31,117 nucleotides of DNA, from contig JAITAP010000251.1 of NCBI GenBank assembly GCA_031284065.1, forward strand, positions 1 through 31,117. Reading direction: 5' to 3'. The stretch comes from Prevotellaceae bacterium. GTDB lineage: Bacteria > Bacteroidota > Bacteroidia > Bacteroidales > UBA932. Of the stretch, positions 15,880-24,096 are shown one piece after another. Each line of letters starts with the position of its first letter. Within the stretch, counting starts at the first letter, position 1. The notes beneath the pieces are model-generated. The model was not told where the DNA came from and did no database searches. It saw nothing but the letters and a program-made list of their open reading frames with translations. Position numbers and translations under genes: made by a program.

Positions 15880-17331
15880 ATGAAAAAGCAGATTTTTATA
15901 TCAGTATTGGTCGCCGCCACCGCAGGCGTAGCAGCGTCGCTTGTAACGCTACACATCAAAAAGTCGGCAAGTGACAGCCGGCAAAGCGCGGCAACGTATG
16001 TCATACCGTCGCATTTTTCGTCGCAGAGCGCGGCGGCAGGGGGAGTTGACTTTACGGTAGCCGCCGAAAAAACGGTAAACGCCGTAGTGCACGTTATAAC
16101 AAGCTACACGCGCACCGTACAACGCTCGCCCGAATCTTTTCTCGACTTCTTTTACGGCTTCAGACCTAACTACCAAGAGCCGCAGCGCGCGCAGGGCATG
16201 GGGTCGGGCGTAATCCTCTCCACCGACGGGTACATTGTTACCAACAACCACGTGGTAGATCGCGCCGAGCAAATCCACGTTACGCTCAACGACAAGCGCA
16301 CGTTCACGGCCAAGCTCGTAGGCGCTGACCCCAGCACCGACATCGCCGTGCTTAAAATTGACGGAAAAGATTTGCCGTTTGTTACGATGGGCAACTCCGA
16401 CGAGCTGCGGGTAGGCGAGTGGGTGCTGGCCGTCGGCAACCCGTTCAACCTCACCTCAACGGTTACCGCCGGCATTGTGAGCGCAAAGGCGCGCAACATC
16501 AACATTCTGTCCGATAACTTCAAGATAGAATCGTTCATCCAAACCGACGCGGCGGTTAACCCGGGCAACAGCGGAGGAGCGCTCGTGAACACGCGCGGAG
16601 AGCTGGTGGGCATCAACACCAGCATAGCCTCGCCCACAGGCTCGTTTGCAGGCTACTCGTTTGCCGTGCCAAGCAGCATTGTAAACAAGGTGGCGGCAGA
16701 CATTATCGAGTTTGGCGTGGTGCAACGCGCGGTGCTGGGCGTTACGCTGCAAGAGCTGACGTCCGAAACGGCAGCCGAGTACGGCGTGAAGGAAATACAA
16801 GGCGTGCTGGTGGCCGGCGTGATTGAAGGCGGGGCTGCCGAGCAAGCCGGCGTGAAAAAAGGAGACGTGGTGCTCAAGGTAAACGATATAGCGGTAAATA
16901 CCGGCTCGCAGCTGCAAGAGCAAATCAGCAAATTCCGCCCAAACGACCAAATTTCGCTTGCCATCAATAGGGATAATAAACAGAAATACATCAACGTTAT
17001 TCTAAGAAACAGAGCCGGCACCACAAGCTTGGTAAAGCCCAACGACGACGTTATCCCAACCGTGCTGGGAGTTTCGCTCAAGGAAGTGGACGCGGCCACC
17101 AAGCGCAAGCTCCGCGTAGCAAACGGCGTGCAGGTAACGGACGTCAAGCAGGGCAAGCTAATGCAGCACGGCATAAAGAAAGGCTACATCATAACCCGCA
17201 TCAACCGTACGCCGGTGAATACCGTGAACGACGTGCAGCGAATTTTTAGTACGCTAAACAGCGAAGCCGTACTTATAGAGGGAATTTATCCCAACGGAGT
17301 AGTGGCCTACTACGCAGTAGGCTTCGATTAA
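15880..17331 (+). CDS. degP: Periplasmic serine protease, HtrA/DegP (Do) family
   Basis: A 483-residue envelope quality-control protease. An N-terminal hydrophobic segment (residues about 4-25) is a signal peptide or anchor. The trypsin-like domain has the intact triad H124 (TNNHVVDRA), D154 (STDIAVLKI) and S231 (NPGNSGGALV). Two PDZ domains follow (residues about 285-375 and 395-480), the first beginning at AVLGVTLQEL and the second at TVLGVSLKEV. Two PDZ domains match the DegP/DegQ layout rather than the single-PDZ DegS. The gene is followed after 35 bases by the primary sigma factor on the same strand, with no terminator between. A specific stress-type promoter could not be recognised upstream. 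Confidence 0.95.
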   Translation: MKKQIFISVLVAATAGVAASLVTLHIKKSASDSRQSAATYVIPSHFSSQSAAAGGVDFTVAAEKTVNAVVHVITSYTRTVQRSPESFLDFFYGFRPNYQEPQRAQGMGSGVILSTDGYIVTNNHVVDRAEQIHVTLNDKRTFTAKLVGADPSTDIAVLKIDGKDLPFVTMGNSDELRVGEWVLAVGNPFNLTSTVTAGIVSAKARNINILSDNFKIESFIQTDAAVNPGNSGGALVNTRGELVGINTSIASPTGSFAGYSFAVPSSIVNKVAADIIEFGVVQRAVLGVTLQELTSETAAEYGVKEIQGVLVAGVIEGGAAEQAGVKKGDVVLKVNDIAVNTGSQLQEQISKFRPNDQISLAINRDNKQKYINVILRNRAGTTSLVKPNDDVIPTVLGVSLKEVDAATKRKLRVANGVQVTDVKQGKLMQHGIKKGYIITRINRTPVNTVNDVQRIFSTLNSEAVLIEGIYPNGVVAYYAVGFD

Positions 17332-17366
17332 CAAGTTACAACACATTAGAAACCCGATAATATTTC

Positions 17367-18227
17367 ATGAGACAGCTTAAAATAACAAAGTCAATTACGA
17401 ACCGCGAAAGCGCCTCGCTGGATAAGTACTTGCAGGAAATAGGCCGCGAGGAGCTTATTTCGGTCGAAGACGAGGTGGAATTGGCGCAGCGCATCAAAAA
17501 GGGCGATCAGGACGCACTCGAAAAGCTTACCCGCGCCAACCTGCGATTTGTGGTGTCTGTGGCAAAACAGTACCAAAATCAGGGCTTGAGCCTTCCCGAC
17601 CTGATTAACGAGGGAAATCTTGGCCTGATAAAAGCGGCCGAAAAATTTGACGAAACGCGCGGATTTAAGTTTATTTCCTACGCCGTTTGGTGGATTCGGC
17701 AGTCCATTCTGCAAGCGCTGGCCGAGCAGTCGCGCATTGTGCGCCTGCCGCTCAATCAGGTAGGCTCGCTCAACAAAATCAACAAGGCGCTGGCCAAGTT
17801 TGAGCAGGAGCACGAGCGCGCGCCGTCTGCGGACGAGCTGTCGCGCGTGCTGGAGATACCCAAGGACAAGGTATCCGATACGCTCAAGGTTTCGGGTCGC
17901 CACGTGTCGGTAGATGCGCCGTTTGTGGACGGCGAGGACAACAACCTCCTCGACGTGCTGGTGAACAACGATTCGCCCAGCGCCGACCGGGGGCTAATCA
18001 ACGAGTCGCTTTCGCGCGAAATAGACCGTGCGCTCTCCACGCTCACCGACCGCGAGCGCGACATTGTGAAGTACGTGTTTGGCATCGGGCAACAGGAGAT
18101 GACGCTGGAGGAAATAGGCGAAAAATTTGGGCTCACCCGCGAGCGCGTTCGCCAAATTAAGGAGAAAGCTATTCGCCGCCTGCGCCACAACTCGCGCAGC
18201 AAGCTGCTCAAATCTTACTTGGGGTAA
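17367..18227 (+). CDS. rpoD: Primary RNA polymerase sigma factor (RpoD/SigA)
   Basis: A 286-residue sigma-70 family factor. Region 1.2 is at about 15-48 (SLDKYLQEIGREELISVEDEV split over its helix). Region 2 is at about 55-125, with RFVVSVAKQYQNQGLSLPDL, the core-binding helix and FISYAVWWIRQSI. Region 3 is at about 135-210, and region 4 at about 230-280 with ERDIVKYVFGI and the helix-turn-helix LTRERVRQIKEKAIRRLR. It lacks the long region 1.1 and the non-conserved insert of proteobacterial RpoD. This short form is characteristic of Bacteroidetes and fits the TAnnTTTG promoters seen elsewhere in the window. It probably shares a transcript with the upstream htrA and ends at the terminator at 18250-18286. 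Confidence 0.96.
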   Translation: MRQLKITKSITNRESASLDKYLQEIGREELISVEDEVELAQRIKKGDQDALEKLTRANLRFVVSVAKQYQNQGLSLPDLINEGNLGLIKAAEKFDETRGFKFISYAVWWIRQSILQALAEQSRIVRLPLNQVGSLNKINKALAKFEQEHERAPSADELSRVLEIPKDKVSDTLKVSGRHVSVDAPFVDGEDNNLLDVLVNNDSPSADRGLINESLSREIDRALSTLTDRERDIVKYVFGIGQQEMTLEEIGEKFGLTRERVRQIKEKAIRRLRHNSRSKLLKSYLG

Positions 18228-18249
18228 GCCTGCGCGTTCAGGCAGCAAC

Positions 18250-18286
18250 AAAAAAGAGCCGCTCCACTACGGGGCGGCTCTTTTTT
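18250..18286. terminator. Bidirectional intrinsic terminator
   Basis: A 10-bp stem (18256-18265 with 18271-18280; seven perfect GC-rich pairs plus three inner pairs) has a 5-base loop. It is flanked by six A on the left and six T on the right, so it can end transcription of rpoD from the left and of secDF from the right. Confidence 0.92.
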
Positions 18287-18312
18287 GCCTTCTCTCCTTT
18301 CAAACGGCAAGC

Positions 18313-21300
18313 TTACTTTGCCTGCTTGTTCTTCAAAACTTCATACGCCAGCGGCACGGCGATAAACATTGACGAGTAGGTACCGAATACCACGCCTACC
18401 AAGAGCGCAAAGGCAAAACCCTGAATAGACTCCCCGCCGAACAAGAATATCATCAGCAACACCACTATCGTAGAGAACGACGTGTTGAAAGTACGCGCCA
18501 TGCACGAGTTTACGGCGTTGTTGATGTTCAGGCGCAGGTCGAGCTTCGGGTGGTTGAAAACATTTTCGCGGATACGGTCAAAAATAATCACCGTATCGTT
18601 GATGGAGTACCCAATAATGGTGAGCAACGCCGCGATAAACGACTGGTCAATGTCCATAGTAAACGGCACAATGCCCGATATGGCGGAGAAGAGGAAGATG
18701 ACCACCGCCGCGTCGTGCGCCTGCGACACCGCCGCGCCCATGCCCCACTGCCACTTGCGGAAGCGAATGGCAATGTAAACAAACATGGCTATCACCGCCA
18801 GAATAACGGCTATCACGGCGTCGCGCTTAATGTCGTCGGCTACGGTAGGCCCTACCTTCTCCGAGCTGACGATACCGTTTGGATTTTCGAGCGTAGAAGT
18901 AAATTCGGAGTAGGTGATGGGCGCTACGTAGAGCTGCCCCAAAGCGTTGTAGAGCATAACCTCTACCAAGCTGTCCGCGCTCGTTGACTGGTCGGCAATG
19001 AGGTAGTCGGTGGTAACCTTGAGCTGCGTGCCCGCAGTTCCGTACGTTTTTACCTCTACCGACGCGCCTTTGGCGTTCTCAATCTGCTCGCGCACTGCGC
19101 CACGCGCATCGTCGGACGAAACTTTCTGGTCAAAGCGCACCACGTAGGTACGCCCGCCGGCAAAGTCAACGCCGAAGCTCAACCCGCGAACCCCCAGCGA
19201 CACGCAGCCAAGCGCCACAATAACCGACGAAATAATGTAGCCGTACTTGCGAATACCGATAAAGTCAATGCGCATATTCTGAAGAAAGTTGCGCGAAACC
19301 TTGTTGTCGAACTTTATATTTTTGTTCCTGTCCAGCAGCGCCAAAAAGATGAGCCTTGATATGAAGATGGCGCTAAACATGGAGGTCAGAATACCGATGA
19401 TAAGGGTAGTTGCGAAGCCCTGCACGGGACCCGACCCGAACAGGAACAGCATAATACCCGTAATGATGGTGGTAACGTTGCCGTCAATGATGGCGGAGTA
19501 GGCGTTTTTGTACCCGTCGGACACCGCCAGCCGCAGCCCCTTGCCCGCTCGCAGCTCCTCCTTGATGCGCTCGTAAATAATCACGTTGGCGTCGATAGCC
19601 ATACCCATTGTGAGCACGATACCCGCAATGCCGGGCAGCGTGAGCACGGCGCGGAGCGAGGCCAGCACGCCAAACAGCAGAAATACGTTGGCCAGCAGCG
19701 CGGCATTTGCCACCCAGCCGCCGGTGTTGTAGAACAGCACCATGTAAACAAGCACCATGATAAACGCTATTATAAACGAGGACAACCCCGCGCTGATGGA
19801 CTCCTGTCCAAGCGACGGGCCTACCACCGCCTCCTGAATGATACGCGCCGGCGTGGGCAGCTTGCCGGACTCAAGCACGTTGGCCAAGTCGTCGGCTTCC
19901 TCCGGCGAAAAGTTTCCCGTAATCTGGGAGCTGCCGCCCTTAATTTCGCCGTTCACGCGAGGGTAGGAGTAAACATATCCGTCGAGCACAATGGCAATGC
20001 ACTTGCCAACGTTGTCGGCGGTGAGGCGCGCCCATATTTTAGCGCCGTCAGAGTTCATGGACATCGACACGTGGGCGTATCCGCTATTGCTGCTCTCAAA
20101 GCCCTTTTGTGCGCTCACCACCACGCCGCCGTCAAGCGGGGCGTTGCCGTCGCGCGTGTTGGCTTTGATGGCAACCAGCTCGTAGTAGGTGCCTCCCTTG
20201 TCAATTGGCTTGATAGACCACATGAAGCGCACGTCGCGCGGGAAGAGCGGGCGCACCTGCATGAGCTCCAGCCAGCGGCGGATTTTGCTCGTATCGCGGT
20301 AGTGGGCAATGCCCACGCGCGCACCCGGAGCCGCCGCGCCGCGCTCGTCGAGGGAGGGCGAAAGTATGTGGAATAGCGGATTATTTTTGGCAAAGTCAAC
20401 TTCCTGTGCAGAAGATGAAGAAGCCGACGAGTCGGCGTTTCCCTCAATTTGCGAAAGCAGATCGCTTACGGCGTCATCCCCTTTCTCTTTCGTATCGCTT
20501 GCCTCGCCGGGGGTTTTTTCTGCCGCCGCTACAGCGCTGCTGTCGCCGGACGCTTGCTGCGCCTCCAAATACTCCTTAATTTTTTTGTTGGCCTCGTTCA
20601 GCCCCGTAAAGAGCTCGGTATTCTCATACGTTTCCCAGAACTCAAGGTTCGCCGTGCCTTGCAGCAGCTTGCGCACGCGGTCGGGGTCTTTTACGCCGGG
20701 CAGCTCCACCAGAATACGCCCGCTGTTGCCCAAGCGTTGCAGGTTGGGCTGCGTTACGCCAAAGCGGTCGATACGGCTGCGCAGCACGTTGAACGAGTTT
20801 GCCATTGCCGCCTCCGTTTGGCTGCGAATAATTTTTACCACGTCGTCGTCGCTGGTGCTAGCGTTGATTTTGCTGCGCAGCTCGTAGGTGCCGAATATGC
20901 GGCTAAGCTTATCGTTGGGGGCAACCTCTCTGAACGCTGCCGCAAAAAGCCCCACAAAATCATCCTCGCCCGTTACCTGATTGCTTTTTGCCAGCTCCAT
21001 AGCCTTGTTAAAGGTTGCGTCGCTGCTGTTGCCCGACATGGCGCGGATAATATCCGGCACGGATATTTCCAGCATTACGTTCATACCGCCCTTGAGGTCG
21101 AGCCCGAGGTTAATCTCCTTCTCCTTGCACTCCTTGTAGGTAAACTTTGCCACGCCTATGTTGTACACAACTTCCGCCGACATGGAGTCGAGGTAAGCGG
21201 CTTCTTTGGCGACGCTAAAAGTTCCGGTTTCGTCAGTGGCGTACGCCTCTGCTTTTTTGCCTATGCGGTAGGTTACAAGCGTAAACGACAGCTCGAACAA

Positions 21301-21354
21301 GCATACCAGTCCGAGCACAATTGCCAAAAATCTAATTATTCCTTTTCCTTGCAT
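18313..21354 (-). CDS. secDF: Protein translocase subunit SecDF (fused)
   Basis: A 1013-residue inner-membrane protein joining SecD and SecF; it uses the proton gradient to assist SecYEG export. The SecD half has an N-terminal helix, the NLGLDLKGGMNVMLEI motif, a large periplasmic region, and TM helices with GIAGIVLTMGMAIDANVIIYERIKEEL split between them. The SecF half begins near GLSFGVDFAGGRTYVVRF and ends with SINDTVIIFDRIREN and further helices. A Ser/Ala/Asp-rich low-complexity insert lies in the periplasmic part (nt about 20400-20580). The start at 21354 (MQGKGIIRFLAIVLG) is preferred because family members begin just before the first helix; an in-frame ATG at 21405 would add 17 hydrophilic residues. 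Confidence 0.95.
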   Translation of the reverse strand: MQGKGIIRFLAIVLGLVCLFELSFTLVTYRIGKKAEAYATDETGTFSVAKEAAYLDSMSAEVVYNIGVAKFTYKECKEKEINLGLDLKGGMNVMLEISVPDIIRAMSGNSSDATFNKAMELAKSNQVTGEDDFVGLFAAAFREVAPNDKLSRIFGTYELRSKINASTSDDDVVKIIRSQTEAAMANSFNVLRSRIDRFGVTQPNLQRLGNSGRILVELPGVKDPDRVRKLLQGTANLEFWETYENTELFTGLNEANKKIKEYLEAQQASGDSSAVAAAEKTPGEASDTKEKGDDAVSDLLSQIEGNADSSASSSSAQEVDFAKNNPLFHILSPSLDERGAAAPGARVGIAHYRDTSKIRRWLELMQVRPLFPRDVRFMWSIKPIDKGGTYYELVAIKANTRDGNAPLDGGVVVSAQKGFESSNSGYAHVSMSMNSDGAKIWARLTADNVGKCIAIVLDGYVYSYPRVNGEIKGGSSQITGNFSPEEADDLANVLESGKLPTPARIIQEAVVGPSLGQESISAGLSSFIIAFIMVLVYMVLFYNTGGWVANAALLANVFLLFGVLASLRAVLTLPGIAGIVLTMGMAIDANVIIYERIKEELRAGKGLRLAVSDGYKNAYSAIIDGNVTTIITGIMLFLFGSGPVQGFATTLIIGILTSMFSAIFISRLIFLALLDRNKNIKFDNKVSRNFLQNMRIDFIGIRKYGYIISSVIVALGCVSLGVRGLSFGVDFAGGRTYVVRFDQKVSSDDARGAVREQIENAKGASVEVKTYGTAGTQLKVTTDYLIADQSTSADSLVEVMLYNALGQLYVAPITYSEFTSTLENPNGIVSSEKVGPTVADDIKRDAVIAVILAVIAMFVYIAIRFRKWQWGMGAAVSQAHDAAVVIFLFSAISGIVPFTMDIDQSFIAALLTIIGYSINDTVIIFDRIRENVFNHPKLDLRLNINNAVNSCMARTFNTSFSTIVVLLMIFLFGGESIQGFAFALLVGVVFGTYSSMFIAVPLAYEVLKNKQAK

Positions 21355-21470
21355 TGCTTTGGGTTTTTTAATGATTTCAGAGTTTAAATTCAACAATAAC
21401 ACCATAGTATTAGCAGCTTAGCGGCCTCACGCAGCGGGCAGTAAGCAGGCAATACCACATTTTGAGGCTG

Positions 21471-21478
21471 CAAATTTA
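21471..21478 (-). promoter_or_regulatory. Candidate promoter of secDF
   Basis: On the minus strand this reads TAAATTTG, a perfect TAnnTTTG -7 box. It would give a leader of roughly 110 bases to the ATG at 21354. No convincing -33 box lies about 19 bases upstream. Confidence 0.45.
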
Positions 21479-21560
21479 CGCTTTTTTATTGAAAGAAGTA
21501 CGCATAGCTGAAAAAATAATACGGGGGGTAGCGTTCATAAATTCATATTTTCGCAAAAAA

Positions 21561-21584
21561 AATTGTGCGAGGTATTGCACAATT
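21561..21584. promoter_or_regulatory. Inverted repeat overlapping the tRNA promoter -33 region
   Basis: AATTGTGC (21561-21568) and GCACAATT (21577-21584) are perfect 8-bp inverted repeats separated by eight bases, about one and a half helical turns centre to centre. The right arm overlaps the -33 TTG (21575-21577) of the tRNA promoter. The geometry suits a dimeric regulator, but no cognate protein is identified. Confidence 0.45.
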
Positions 21585-21605
21585 CAAAAAACTACCCTAC
21601 CTTTG
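21575..21605 (+). promoter_or_regulatory. Bacteroidetes-type promoter of tRNA-Asn
   Basis: TTG (21575-21577), a 20-base spacer and TACCTTTG (21598-21605) match the expected -33 and -7 boxes. Transcription should start near 21612, about 37 bases before the tRNA. The lipoprotein gene 84 bases after the tRNA has no separate recognisable promoter and may be read from here. Confidence 0.75.
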
Positions 21606-21648
21606 CGGCATCATTTTTTTTCATGTTGATATTTTAAAAGGATCACAC

Positions 21649-21722
21649 TCCTCAATAGCTCAGTTGGTTAGAGCACATGACTGTTAATCATGGGGTCCAA
21701 GGTTCAAGTCCTTGTTGAGGAG
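21649..21722 (+). tRNA. tRNA-Asn (anticodon GTT)
   Basis: The 74 bases fold as a full cloverleaf. The acceptor stem is TCCTCAA with TTGAGGA and discriminator G at 21722. The D arm contains AGCTCAGTTGGTTAGAGC. The anticodon stem CATGA/TCATG holds the loop CTGTTAA with anticodon GTT at 21683-21685. The T arm contains GGTTCAAGTCC. The CCA end is not encoded, so it must be added after transcription. It stands alone, with no other tRNA nearby. Confidence 0.97.
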
Positions 21723-21806
21723 CAAAATCAGCCTCTTGCCAACCATATAATTTACTCAGCCACAGTTATCTAATATTAAGTTCAAATATCTAAAAATGTT
21801 CAGAGC

Positions 21807-22607
21807 ATGAAAGCAAAAAATTTTTCAGTAAAAATCGTAGCGCTGGCTGTAGGCGTGCTGTTAGCCGTAGCGTGCGGAAACCGCCCAAGCAAGCAAATAC
21901 AGCTCTCCGTCGGGCAGCAGCTGGAGGACGTTATACAGTACCCCATTCCTACCGCATACGAGGTGGTCAACCTCATCAACCGGACAGGGGCAGCCTACAT
22001 TCTCGAAGTTACCAACCCCACAGGCAAGGTCGAAAGCTACCTCACCGAATCGGAAAAAGCCCTCAACCTCGGCGTTTACAGCGCAGACTTGGCTTACGTA
22101 ACCACCTACAACCTGAAGCAGGAAACGATGGATTACCTGAAAGCGCTGAAAAAGCTGTCGGACGAGCTCCACGTATCTGCCAACTTCAACGTAAGCTTGG
22201 CGCGTGAGGTGGAGAACAACATCGAAAATAAAGACTCGCTCATCAGCATTATTTCGCGGTCGTTCAACGAAACCTACTCGTTTCTGGTGAACAACGGCAA
22301 GGACAATGTCTCCATACAGGTGCTGGCAGGCATGTGGGTAGAAGGGCTTTACATTGCCACGTACACCGCCGCCACCAGTAGCAACCCCGGCGACTTGCTG
22401 CAAATTGTAGCCAACCAAAAGCAATCGCTCACAACGCTCACGGATATTATTGAAAATAACACGGACGCGCCGGAGGTTGCCGCCCTGCTGACGCTGCTCG
22501 AACCCGTTATTGCCGAGTACGGAGAGGTGGACAAAACGGTGGATATAGCCAAAACGCAGAAAATCCATAGCGTAATCGAAAAAATCCGCAGCGAAATTAT
22601 TAAGTAG
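21807..22607 (+). CDS. Putative lipoprotein of unknown function
   Basis: A 266-residue protein with a clear lipoprotein signal: the basic N-region MKAKNFSVK, a hydrophobic core IVALAVGVLLAV and the lipobox VAC (cysteine at residue 23), followed by GN. The mature part is predicted largely helical, with charged amphipathic segments (LKQETMDYLKALKKLSDEL, SLISIISRSFNETYSFLVNN) and no cysteine pairs or enzyme motif I recognise. I recall similar hypothetical lipoproteins in Bacteroidales but know no function. It lies between tRNA-Asn and a small HPQFGKG protein 34 bases downstream on the same strand, which suggests a two-gene unit. The residue after the lipid cysteine is Gly, not a run of acidic residues, so surface export is not indicated. 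Confidence 0.85.
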   Translation: MKAKNFSVKIVALAVGVLLAVACGNRPSKQIQLSVGQQLEDVIQYPIPTAYEVVNLINRTGAAYILEVTNPTGKVESYLTESEKALNLGVYSADLAYVTTYNLKQETMDYLKALKKLSDELHVSANFNVSLAREVENNIENKDSLISIISRSFNETYSFLVNNGKDNVSIQVLAGMWVEGLYIATYTAATSSNPGDLLQIVANQKQSLTTLTDIIENNTDAPEVAALLTLLEPVIAEYGEVDKTVDIAKTQKIHSVIEKIRSEIIK

Positions 22608-22641
22608 TATTCACTTCTCATCCGTCATTCGCGCCTGCAAT

Positions 22642-23169
22642 ATGGAAGCATTAGGCATTGGCTCCCGGGTGGAGCATCCTCAATTCGGCAAGGGAGTGGT
22701 GATACAGGTACGCTCCGACGCATACGAAATAACGTTCTGGGAAAATGGCGCCAAAATTATCGGCCGCGACTACGACAAGCTAAAGGTGGTTGACGCGGTG
22801 GAGTCGCCGTCGGACATTGCTACATACGAAAAAATAGAGAAGAGCCTCGTAAAAATCCTTAACCGGTTTAGCGACGTTACGCAAAAAGTAGAAATGGCCA
22901 ACCGCTGGAGCGGCGGGCGCATGACGCTCTACCCTAACGACGCCGAGCTGAAGGAAAAAGAAATCCCGCTGGAAACATTCTTCCACAAAATTGTGATGCT
23001 GCGCGACCGCCTGCGCGTGCTGGAGCAAAAAATCAACACGAACAGCAAGCTCACAGACGAAGAAAAGGTGGAAATGGAGCAGTACATTACCCGCATTTAC
23101 GGCAGCCTTACCACCTTCAACGTGATGTTCAAGTACGAAGCCGACAAGTTTGTGGGGGGAAAAAGTTAG
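22642..23169 (+). CDS. Small protein with N-terminal HPxFGxG SH3-like domain and helical tail
   Basis: A 175-residue soluble protein of unknown function. Residues about 4-50 (IGSRVEHPQFGKGVVIQV, then ITFWENGAKIIGRDYDKLKVV) look like a small beta-barrel of the Tudor/SH3 type. A similar HPxFGxGxV pattern occurs at the C-terminus of UvrD/PcrA helicases, where it contacts RNA polymerase or nucleic acid. The remaining two thirds are strongly helical and charged (HKIVMLRDRLRVLEQKINTN, DEEKVEMEQYI) and may form a coiled coil. No signal peptide is seen, so it is cytoplasmic although co-directional with a lipoprotein gene 34 bases upstream. A nucleic-acid or polymerase-associated role is only a hypothesis. 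Confidence 0.8.
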   Translation: MEALGIGSRVEHPQFGKGVVIQVRSDAYEITFWENGAKIIGRDYDKLKVVDAVESPSDIATYEKIEKSLVKILNRFSDVTQKVEMANRWSGGRMTLYPNDAELKEKEIPLETFFHKIVMLRDRLRVLEQKINTNSKLTDEEKVEMEQYITRIYGSLTTFNVMFKYEADKFVGGKS

Positions 23170-23172
23170 CAA

Positions 23173-23230
23173 AACGCCGCTTTTTTGCCATTACTTTTCA
23201 TTATTCAGGTAACGGCAGGCGTTTATTTTT
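23173..23230 (+). terminator. Possible terminator after the 22642-23169 gene
   Basis: TGCCATTAC (23186-23194) pairs with GTAACGGCA (23209-23217) with one mismatch. AACGCC (23173-23178) pairs with GGCGTT (23218-23223) below it across a 7-base bulge. The structure is followed by TATTTTT. The bulge and 14-base loop make it a weak candidate. Confidence 0.4.
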
Positions 23231-23304
23231 ATGGCAAAAAATGTTTTAACCCTTACCAAACGTAAGCCCGGCGAAGGTTTCGTCGTTTTTAAAACAAATT
23301 TTTC

Positions 23305-23334
23305 TTGCAAAGCAAAATTTTTTCTCTACCTTAG
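23305..23334 (+). promoter_or_regulatory. Promoter of the deoxynucleoside kinase gene
   Basis: TTG (23305-23307), a 19-base spacer and TACCTTAG (23327-23334) match the Bacteroidetes layout with one deviation in the -7 box (A instead of T at position seven). The leader to the ATG at 23389 would be about 48 bases. Confidence 0.6.
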
Positions 23335-23388
23335 CGCCTCTTTTTCAATATTCAACGGAGGCACATTGAACGTTTAAAAATTGTTATT

Positions 23389-24000
23389 ATGCACGTCGCA
23401 ATAGCGGGTAACATTGGCAGCGGAAAGACTACGCTCGCCGAACTTTTGTCAAAGCACTACGGGTGGAGAGCTCAGTACGAGGAAACGGAAGATAATCCGT
23501 ACTTGTACGATTTTTACTCGGACATGCAGCGCTGGTCATTTCACTTGCAGGTGTACTTCCTTGGCAAGCGCTTTAAGCAAATTGTAGAAATACAAAAAAG
23601 CAAGGAGAATATTGTACAAGACCGCACGATATTTGAAGACGCCTACATTTTTGCGGCCAACCTGCGCGCCATGCAGCTCATGTCGGACAGCGACTACGCC
23701 ACCTACCTGGGGCTTTTTGAGCTGATGAATTCGCTTATTGCTCCCCCCGATTTGCTCATCTACATACGCGCTTCCGTGCCCACGTTAGTGCGCCAAATTC
23801 AGCGGCGCGGGCGCAAATACGAGCTGGGAATACGGTTGGACTACCTCGAAAACCTGAACGCCTGCTACGAAAACTTTATACAGCCATACCAGCACCCCAA
23901 GCTGATAGTGGATGTTGACGAAGTTAACTTTTCCGACAACCCGAAAGACCTGAGCGAAGTGCTAAGCAAAATTGACGCAATGACGAACGGGCTTTTTTAG
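23389..24000 (+). CDS. Deoxynucleoside kinase (dGK/dAK-like)
   Basis: A 203-residue salvage kinase that phosphorylates deoxynucleosides with ATP. The P-loop GNIGSGKTT (residues 7-15) is followed by EETEDNPYLYDFY, where the acidic residue is the expected catalytic base. The DRT motif (78-80, in VQDRTIFED) and a lid RRGRKYE (139-145) complete the dCK/dGK-family pattern. The sequence cannot tell purine from pyrimidine preference; similar Bacteroidetes genes are often annotated as deoxyadenosine/deoxyguanosine kinases. It has its own promoter and lies 96 bases before thyA on the same strand. A short perfect hairpin (GCTCCG/CGGAGC, 24004-24020) follows the stop codon but has no T-run. Confidence 0.92.
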   Translation: MHVAIAGNIGSGKTTLAELLSKHYGWRAQYEETEDNPYLYDFYSDMQRWSFHLQVYFLGKRFKQIVEIQKSKENIVQDRTIFEDAYIFAANLRAMQLMSDSDYATYLGLFELMNSLIAPPDLLIYIRASVPTLVRQIQRRGRKYELGIRLDYLENLNACYENFIQPYQHPKLIVDVDEVNFSDNPKDLSEVLSKIDAMTNGLF

Positions 24001-24096
24001 CAAGCTCCGCATTTCGGAGCAAAGGCTTGGTCGCTTCGGCGGATACACCCTCAAGAAGCAACCGCTGAAGCCGATATTTTTACTTTACAAACGAGA

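Noticed and set aside
23231..23380. Small ORF starting MAKNVLTLTKRK before the deoxynucleoside kinase
   Set aside because: It runs through the promoter boxes at 23305-23334, and the later residues are low-complexity Phe/Lys.
24004..24020. Hairpin after the deoxynucleoside kinase as an intrinsic terminator
   Set aside because: The 6-bp stem is perfect but no T-run follows. It could equally be part of a leader for thyA.
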